From NCBI RefSeq assembly GCF_016808335.1, contig NC_053140.1, forward strand, positions 31,054,586 through 31,118,585: a DNA stretch of 64,000 nt, given 5' to 3'. The position numbers were made by a program, and so were the translations under genes. The stretch is from Panicum virgatum (taxonomy: Eukaryota > Streptophyta > Magnoliopsida > Poales > Poaceae). The notes beneath the pieces were generated by a model. It was not told the DNA's origin. It worked only from the letters and a program-made list of their open reading frames with translations, and did not search any database. This document shows, one piece after another, positions 56,539 through 64,000 of the stretch. Within the stretch, counting starts at the first letter, position 1. Each line of letters begins with the position of its first letter.

Positions 56539-57066
56539 GTATGTAATTAGGATCTAGCTTCGTACTACTAGATAACCAAATGTGGGTGAACCTGTTATTT
56601 TGTGTGCTTGGAATGTTTCTGAACATGGGTTCAAGTACTGTGCTGAAATGTTCTTAAAACACTGCTATAATGTGGCTGAAATATTGTTGGAATGTTGCTG
56701 AAATTATCATGTCATTTTATTGCTAAAATGCTGGTTTGAAGGGCAGGGGTATTCTTGTCCAGAAATTTGTGTTTTCTTACCTCTTTGAGTTCGAAATAGT
56801 ATAATAATGTTTATAGTGTCTAGGAGTAAATTGTCATATTCCAAGAGTGTGTTGAGGCCAAGCCAACCTTTTTTAGTGGCCTGTGGTAAAAGTTACTTTT
56901 GAGTAGTGTCCTAGAGCAAATTTTGCCAAAGATTTGGGTGGATGACTCTCTCACTGTACATAACCCAAAGTCTGGAATGGGTCTCTTGTTTGGGTTGCTG
57001 CTGTTGGAGACAGTCTTATACAACCGCACTCCCTCCCGCGATGTCAAGCCAGGTTGTATTGGGCGG

Positions 57067-57070
<4 letters not shown>

Positions 57071-57107
<37 letters not shown>
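57071..57107 (+). repeat. (CT)n microsatellite
   Basis: About 18 perfect CT units, followed by GGAGCTCCAC. A matching (GA)n run preceded by GTGGAGCTCG lies at about 57562-57586, so the two form an inverted pair around a GC-rich block. Confidence 0.9.
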
Positions 57108-57109
<2 letters not shown>

Positions 57110-57676
57110 GGAGCTCCACCCGAGGGGCACGACGGCTCTGGCGGAGGACGGTCGTGGCTCCGCCCTGAGCTCCCCACGGCGCCCGCGCAAGCAAGTCCTG
57201 CCTCGTTGACGAAGTGGGCACCGACCGCCGCCGCACCCCTCAGCGCGTGGGCGGAGAGCGACGAGGCGTTGGAGGCCATGGCGACGACAAGGAGGCGCAC
57301 GACGGCGACGCGTGCTGCTGGAGGTTGGAGACCTGGATTAACGAAGTGGTGACTCCTCACTCCTCACGCCGTCCACCTCCACCCTTCTCAATCTGGCGGT
57401 GGCGGACCTCGATTCGGTGCCAACGAATCAAAATCCGGGGGTAGCAAGCTGGTCGATTCAGTGCCGGTGAACCTCAACGCGGCAGCCACACCTCGATGAC
57501 AAGCTCAGGCGGCCATGGCCACACGCCAGTGAAGGAAGGGTCGGAACCGTGGAGCTCGTACGTGAGAGAGAGAGAGAGAGAGAGAGGATGGTCAATTTCC
57601 AATGCTAGTCCGATTTGGTATTAGTGCCCAATTCAATTCTAAGAGCTCAATATCTACATCCCAACGGATAGGCTTG

Positions 57677-58300
57677 AACACAACTATCTGCTTTTCCAAA
57701 CAATAATGTTCTGGCACATTCTCAATGAATTTGAATAGACTGGTTTAAGTTTTGAAATATTCCCTTTGCTACCACTAGCTGTAGTAATCTCACCATGTAT
57801 GGTCAATAGAAAATTTTAAAAAGTGACGCTAATGTGTAGGTGCGGCTTTCAATAGTGTCAATCATGCCAAATATTGCATTGCAGAAGCGAAAACATGTTT
57901 GACCTTACAATGATGAATTTTGAAAAAGTGATAAATGATCTAGGGCATGATGTTGATAAAAACTTAAAAGTTAGCTAATGTAAATATTACAGAATACTGA
58001 GTAGCTTTGATCTGCCTATTCCATTAGTGTGTATAGAAGTCCTCGTGCCCATTTACCTAGGTGTTCCATTCTTATTTTCAATTCCAATTACCACTATATG
58101 TCACCATACAAAGGCAAAATATACAGTGATAATTCTAATATATAAACTAGTAAGCTCCAAGTATTTCTAATGTAGTAAACCTGATGAAAGTACACTACAT
58201 ACGTCGAAAATCGATCACTGCAAGGAAATCCATGGAAGCGAACTTGGAACTGGTGCCTTGCTTTGCTGTCCAAGCTAGCTGGTGAGAGGAATGGAACTGA
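57677..58300. other. Intergenic / 3' UTR side of the callose synthase gene
   Basis: AT-rich, no gene or repeat boundary recognised. The part next to 58300 is probably the 3' UTR. Confidence 0.4.
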
Positions 58301-61300
58301 TCATTCGAACTCGCCGATATCCTTCTGACCGGCAAGGATCCTTGATATCTGGAGGCCCCGGCTGAAGGCCTGGTTGAACAGCAGCCGCGTCTGGAACTCA
58401 GATACGAAGGGAAACCACGACAGGAAGCCTATGGGCAGAAAGAGGATGAGACCCATTATGTTTTCGTATGACCTCCCGAGCTCCATGATGGAGTCCCACA
58501 GTATGGTCCTCCTAAGCAATGGTGAACATGCTTGCCCAATCTGCGAGTGAGAAATCAAAAATTAATTTGGTAAGAGTGAAAAAGATGACATAAGCATATC
58601 AGGACGAAATTTGCTGTTAGAAAAAAGCTTGGTACTTTTGGAATGACACAACTGCCTAACATGTTGCGGATCAATGGGCATTCTTATCAACTGCATCTTT
58701 ATGATTCTCTCAACTCATTGTGGCATCGATTTATTTTGCATAGCCTTGCCTATATCCTCAATGCATTATAGTTTAATCATCACGTTTGGGACTATTTTTA
58801 TTCTATTTCCTAACAGATCGCTCAAGCATGGCCATTTTTTTTTCTGATCCATTCGTGCGCAGGTCAGAATGCTTTTGAATAGTTTCATACATGAAGAGCT
58901 TGAAGTAGCAATCTATTTGATAAGTGGAGGGTTTCACTCACCAGAAGAATGCACCATCCAGTAGGCAAGAACCCAAGGATACTAGCGAAGACATCAGAAA
59001 TAGTAAGGTTTAAGACAACAAACAGGACCGCCATCACGGATACAAAGCCAAGGAAGAGAAGACCCTTGAGAATTCGGAACATAAGCTGCAAATCTGTTCC
59101 AAATTTCTGCCGTCCTATTGAAACCATCTATGAAGAAAATATGGTCAGTAGAACTGTTAAGCGTACGAGGTAGCTAGGCAAATGAAGGGCCACGGTCTTA
59201 CCTTCAGGACTACCAGAACAAGGAGCATAACCACCCATGACACTGCATATACCTATAAAGGAAAAATGACATGACTTTAGAATACCTGGGGAATCTACAG
59301 ATTATAAAAAAGAAAGAAAGCAGATTCTGTTAGACAAGTTACCATAATGCTTCTATTGTGACGTGCTACTGCTATGTTCAGATGGTAGACAATGCCATAC
59401 TGGTAGATCAAGAAACGAAGTGAAATGATAATTTCCAACAAAAGGGCTCGGATGCTAGTCTTCCTGAGGTGATCCTGCTCACTTATCCACCAAGCTTCCC
59501 AGCTTTGTTCCACAGACATGCCGATACCCCCTCGGTTGCCCATCCACTTCCTCCAATCAGTCCAGTCGTCAACTGTCTTCTGCCACTCAAAGCATGATGG
59601 ATTGAAGATAAATGGCGCAAAGAGCCATGAAGCAACAAGGAACCATATTGAGCAAGTAACAAATAGGTATAGGTTCGAGCTGCGATAGGATCTTCCGTAG
59701 ACTAGGTATACAACCAAAAGTATCAACAGTTCCAGTCCTTTAACAAAGTGGCTACGGGAGTACAAGCGGTAATTTTCAGCAAACTTAGCATGATACACAA
59801 CAAATCCACGGCCTGTAGGTCTGTATTTTGCACCACCATGGAGTATTGTTCTCCCATAGTAGTGGGTTTTGGTGCCAAGCTGGAATGTGAAGAACATAGA
59901 GGCCAGTTGAAGCTGCATGATTACAAACTCTCCTAATGCTGTGCGGAACCCTTTCTCCAAGCCAATTTCCATGACCATAGGGAGGACAAGCAGCAAACCT
60001 AGCTGGAAAATAGACTGTGAAGCCAGCGCATTTTCAAGAGCCTTGACATTCTGCTGATTTCGTGGATCCATCAGAATAGATTTTTCCAGACCACTCATAA
60101 CAAGATAGAGTCTCCCATACAAAAATATATAGACAGTAAGAACAGTAACCTGAACAAGGAACAATGAATCAGTTTCATAAAATATGCAGGGTGGAACACT
60201 ACATTTAGATACCGAGCTTAAACTATCTTAGTCACAGAACTTTTTTTTCTCGAACACGCAGGAGAGCTGCATATCTTTGTATTAAGAGAAAAAATATAAC
60301 TTTGATTTGAGTATAAGGACACCAAAACACACTCTACCTTTGTTGGTAATAGAAGAAATACTCAAAGGAACCGATTTGAACAATCATTAGCATGAAAGAT
60401 TATCCAAAATAGGTCTGCTTGAAAAATTGAGCATACTAGTGATGAGGAAACAAATGATATAAGGTTAGATTATCTCCACTTGTAACTGTGGATACATTTT
60501 CAAGTGGCTAGGGTAACTCAGAATAATATTTCCTTTTCTCCATTAAATTTTGCAAATAAATTCTGTAGTTTAGGTTTTCTTTAAGTTCCAGTAAAGCTCT
60601 TGCTACCTTTTGCGCAGAGGAAGAAATTTATAGTGTAATCATTGACCATAAGTTTCTAGAGATCTTCAGTTATTGTTGTAGTTTCTTACCATGCTACTGA
60701 AATAAAACCCAACTGTAGTGAAATAGAAAGACAGCATTCTGTAGAAGTCAAATCTCCGTCCCAGCCGATAGATGTCACGGCTCAATGTTTGTTCACCATT
60801 GCCGTTGGCCACCTTAGCTTCAAAGCTAGAAATCTGATTCATCCCCACATCACGCCCCTTACCGACTTGCATGTATTCGTGATGTGTAACATTTCCTCCT
60901 CTCATTGTTGAATTAAAACCTAAGAATATCAAGTTCTGTTAGTGCTGACAAGTTAAGGGACAAGTGCAAGTTGTTTATGGAGGATGGTACCTGAAAAGAT
61001 ATCTTCACTCAGATTTATAGTCTTTGAAGCTTTACTTATCCCTCCTCTGGTGATATGGAAGAGTCTATCAAAAATATCTGGGTGGCCATAATGGAACCGA
61101 ACCCTATTTTCAAGCAACAATGAACAACAAAGACACAAAGCCTTGTAACAATAAGAGAGCAATAATATGACAGGAAGAAACATGCACTTTGCACATACAT
61201 GGGCAAACATCAAAAATATCAAACCAGTCATTATACAAAAGCACAGAAAGAAATATCAAGTCTTAGTGATTTCCAGTTTTGTCTTGAAACTCTGTCAATT

Positions 61301-63926
61301 ATGTTTGTACTATCATCTCCCAGCACGTTTCTCTCCACTGTTGAAAACACACAATCCCCTTATGTTATCTCTAGAAACTAGATCCAACGCTCTCTGCAGT
61401 TTTAGTAGACTGGAACACCAAAACTGTTCCATGTTATCCTTTATTTCACACCCACCAAATCAACAGATTGAAAGAATGATCCTAAGTTAAAACAAAAATA
61501 CAGGTTGAAATAGCAATACAACGGTTCTAAGGGGTGAGCTGACATCAGGACAGCAGCTTATACACTTCTATCCAACTTCCTCCCTCCAGACTGGACCGGC
61601 AACAGCTCTTGGCCACAGTGACAAATGTTAAAGACAGTATGGGAATTCAGGATGCGTTGCAGCTTAAATTTTGAGCAAATATTTTTATTAAATTGTCCCC
61701 ACACCATTTATTTATAGTGCTACAATCATATCTTATCCGAATTTGGGACTCTTAACTCTTGAAGACTTCATCTTTATTTACTCCCATCTCCAATTTGGAA
61801 TAAAACTAGTATCCTATCTCCAACAACAGTACATATTCTTGGGCCTCTTTTAAATTGTATTTAGGTGTTCAATTTATCCTTCCAAATGTAGAATCTCATG
61901 AGATATAAATGGTCTAATCAACATCTAAATGTGAGTTCTCGCATAAGGGGAAAATGGGACATGTCTTCGTAAATTTGTGGTATACCTCATACAAAACCAG
62001 AAATACAAATAATGGTTCCTCATCAATATGGTTTGGCCAAGAGGACGAAGTATAAGTGGACCCATGGGAAATTTGAATAAATTTTCATTCAAATAAAACA
62101 ATTGTGCAATTTATATTATTAATGGCATTTGTGTGTACTGTATAGCTATGGCTATCTGGCCCATTTGATCCATATGACCTATATCGCTTGTATATCCTCT
62201 GAAACACAAGAGGTATGGGCCATATGGGTCAAATAGGTAAGATTTGTGTGCCCTGTATACTCCAGATGGCAATAGCTATACAGTTCACACACATGACACA
62301 CCCATACACTTAACATATATCAACATGAAATTAGAGAAAGATTTTCATACTTGAGAGGATTTGCCAGAACTCTTTGCCCGATAGTGACAAAACTGGTCTC
62401 TTGATTGGACATAAACCAAGCCAATGATGAAACACTAATACAGAAACACATCAATGTTATTAGCAATACATAGTTTGGGTACATTTGGCATGAACAAGGC
62501 ATAATTAAACAAATATTTAGGTATATGGGCATACCTTCCAGTAAATATGTGCTCACGTAGGCCTAATATAGTGGGTTTCCTCTTCCCATATTTTCTACTC
62601 TCAAACTCCGCCAGCACATTTCTCATTTTAAATGCCTCTTCAATATAATTATCCTATGAGTAAAGTAAAATGAGTACTGCGCACTTAATACAATGTGTAA
62701 AATCAGAGTTCAAAACCAAACCTGATTCATATCAATGGCTTGGAGTGCTTCTCCCCTAGTGAAGATTATGGCGTGATTTTGGTTTTCAGGTTTCCCCTCT
62801 CCAATATCTGTTGGTTTGCCGGGAAGCTTTATGCGGTAAATTTCCTAAAACAAAATTTACAGCGCCAGCATGAAAACGGAATAAGATTTAATCATATGTA
62901 CACAAAAAATAACAGGATGTTGCTAAACCTGAGCATTTAGTTGCATAAATCGGTGCACAATAAACTACTTATTACAAATATGACACTATAAACTTCAGAG
63001 AGAAGTGTGGATTTAGTAAAATATGCTTTTGTAGGTGCAACCTTAAGAAAGCATTATTCGTATGACACAGTCAATTTTTTCTATATCACTATATAACTTC
63101 ATGTGTTATGCAGAGGTAAGTGAAATCTTCCAATTCTACTCGACAAGTACCTCATCATACTTTTCACCACCTTTGACAAGAACAGAATAATATGTCTTCT
63201 CAGTTGTCCCATTTCCAGTTGGAGCTTCTACCTCATCAATGTAAGCAACACGTAGTGATGGGTTCCTGTGTAATTTACAAGTCAGATGGGTTGGAGCAAG
63301 CTTACTATGTAATTACATAACCTTTGGTGCCTGGCCGGCGCTAGAAAGCTGCATGGCCTGGGCTTATTTGGCTTAATCTAGTCAGCTAGGTCAAAGTTTT
63401 GGTCATGCTCTTAATTGTTTCATAGGCTAGCTATTCATCTTTTGAACCTATCTCTGATATTTGGTCCCCATATGTGAGATGGGAGTTGTATGTGGACTAT
63501 TATTCTCTCTCTAATGCAATGAAGCGCAGCTCTCCTGCATTATCAAAAAAAAACTATGTAATTACAGGGCATTTAGCTTCTGTACATTATCATGAGATTG
63601 AGGATATTCACATAGCAGCTTTTGTCTTTTAGATCCTTGGACGTCTTTTGCATGCCATAGACTTGACACGAGACAACATAGGTGAATTTGATATCAGCAA
63701 AAGCTTGTGCCATTTCAATACTAGACTGCAACTCTTGATAGGATTCAATCGATCTGTCTCGGCCAAATTTAGCTGCAAAAACCAACGTGGAATGAAAACA
63801 TATAAAGGTAGACACAGATTGGAAAAAATAAAGATATAAAGATAGACACATTAATTTTACCAGGATCTTTTGTATCTTGAAGGCATTGAATTTCAAGTGC
63901 CCTCCTGTAGTACATCATTCCTCTCA
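58301..63926 (-). CDS. Callose synthase (1,3-beta-glucan synthase, GT48), C-terminal part, CalS7-like
   Basis: Makes beta-1,3-glucan from UDP-glucose at the plasma membrane. Twelve exons on the minus strand, all phases consistent: 63861-63926, 63586-63772, 63151-63265, 62722-62844, 62535-62653, 62351-62434, 60991-61103, 60690-60919, 59343-60149, 59202-59252, 58942-59127, 58301-58540; about 772 residues, against roughly 1900 in full enzymes. Motifs: MMYYRRALEIQ, RVAYIDEVE, YRIKLPGKP, GEGKPENQNHAIIFTRGEAL, SLAWFMSNQETSFVTIGQRV, VRFHYGHPDIFDRLFHITRG, NVTHHEYMQVGKGRDV, then several transmembrane helices with GRTILHGGAKYRPTGRGFVV and FVSEFQTRLLFNQAFSRGLQ. The C-terminal helices and wording are closest to the CalS7 (phloem) type from memory. 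The gene continues beyond the right edge. No lesion is seen. Confidence 0.95.
60241..60290 (-). repeat. Short LINE 3' tail in a callose synthase intron
   Basis: Read on the minus strand: GATATGCAGCTCTCCTGCGT then GTTCGAGAAAAAAAA, the typical 3' end of grass L1-type LINEs. No duplication was found, so this is a remnant. Confidence 0.45.
62132..62294. repeat. Imperfect palindrome, possibly a MITE
   Basis: The arms share CTGTATAGCTAT...CATCTGG and GGCCCAT words in inverted order, in a callose synthase intron. Boundaries and duplication are not clear. Confidence 0.45.
63318..63552 (+). mobile_element. 5'-truncated LINE (L1-type) insertion, 235 bp
   Basis: It ends GCAGCTCTCCTGCATTATC plus poly(A), the grass L1 3' end, and is flanked by a perfect 14-bp duplication ACTATGTAATTACA (63304-63317 and 63553-63566). 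It lies in a callose synthase intron, antisense to that gene. Only the 3' UTR is present. Confidence 0.9.
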
Positions 63927-64000
63927 CTAGCAAAGTAAAGGCAAACAGTTAGAGAAAATGTTATATGTTCAGAAGCCACAGGATCGCGCTAATGATTTTA

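Larger units (their letters stand above)
43040..56927 (+). mobile_element. Mutator-like element (MULE), split by a Ty3 retrotransposon
   Basis: Long terminal inverted repeats of about 140 bp (GGCAAAATTTGCTC at both ends, related inward to TGTATTATTATACTA and TATTATTATACTAT) are flanked by a 9-bp duplication with one mismatch: GAAGATTTG (43031-43039) and AAAGATTTG (56928-56936). A 9-bp duplication is the Mutator hallmark. Without nested inserts it is about 2.9 kb. It carries the N-terminal and extreme C-terminal parts of a MuDR-type transposase. Confidence 0.92.
42399..57015. mobile_element. Tourist/PIF-like element, interrupted by the Mutator-like element
   Basis: Ends GGCTATCTTCAACAGC and (inverted) GACTGTCTCCAACAGC are flanked by TTA (42396-42398 and 57016-57018). 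Its own sequence is only 42399-43039 plus 56937-57015, about 720 bp. The left arm has a GC-rich block (42590-42970) with long spurious frames on both strands. No transposase is seen. Confidence 0.65.
42268..57676. repeat. Possible outermost TIR element of the nest
   Basis: The left sequence GGGCCTATTTGGATGTAGAT continues in parallel, with inverted orientation, at the right near 57620-57676 (GGATGTAGATATTG and AATTG...CACTAATA words). Over about 50 bp the two ends look related but with gaps. No duplication could be fixed. It would be a Tourist-like element of under 1 kb before later insertions. Confidence 0.4.

Noticed and set aside
1..64000. CRISPR array, bacterial defence or biosynthetic operon
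   Set aside because: No regularly spaced repeats and no prokaryotic genes; introns and plant transposons show this is nuclear plant DNA.

Overview
This is nuclear DNA from a grass (Poaceae; probably a panicoid, though the sequence alone does not prove it). The grounds are multi-exon genes with GT-AG introns, GC-rich single-exon and first-exon coding sequence typical of grasses, Stowaway/Tourist/hAT MITEs, and several Ty3/gypsy chromovirus-like elements with very long (3-4 kb) LTRs. The window is dominated by transposable elements, with three or four host genes between them.

Layout. 1-12.4 kb: two Ty3/gypsy-type elements on the minus strand, arranged LTR - non-autonomous gag - LTR - decayed gag/pol. 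12.4-16.4 kb: a small LTR fragment, a 0.5 kb hAT remnant that keeps the end of its transposase, a copia-like LTR fragment, a Tourist MITE and a GC-rich hAT-type element with a perfect 8-bp target-site duplication (TSD). 16.5-21.2 kb (+): a DRM-type (domains rearranged) DNA methyltransferase gene whose last exon carries three frameshifts, so it is called a pseudogene. 21.7-26.1 kb: a 4.4 kb decayed hAT transposon with a perfect TSD. 27.4-27.9 kb (+): an unknown four-helix membrane protein. 28.4-32.4 kb: a complete solo LTR with TSD GATAG. 32.5-35.3 kb: a GC-rich sequence of unknown origin split by a 1.86 kb CACTA element that carries two pieces of a WRKY transcription factor gene. 36.1-41.4 kb (+): an intact 13-exon gene for condensin subunit CAP-H. 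41.6-57.7 kb: a MITE-like element followed by a nest: Tourist-like element > Mutator-like element > Ty3/gypsy chromovirus > a TG...CA element, with target duplications visible at three levels. 58.3-64 kb (-): the 3' part (12 exons, all phases consistent) of a callose synthase gene, nearest to the CalS7 type, running off the right edge.

How the parts relate. The host genes are unrelated housekeeping or cell-wall genes; no operon-like or pathway cluster is present. CAP-H acts in mitotic chromosome condensation, callose synthase makes beta-1,3-glucan at the plasma membrane, and DRM enzymes carry out RNA-directed DNA methylation of transposons. The most informative structure is the order of insertions. 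The most unexpected signals are (i) a short acidic open segment bounded by splice-like signals and found inside the LTRs of three different LTR families, and (ii) three retroposition footprints made of little more than a poly(A) tail between long TSDs at the CAP-H gene. I see no CRISPR array, tRNA, rRNA or bacterial-type system.
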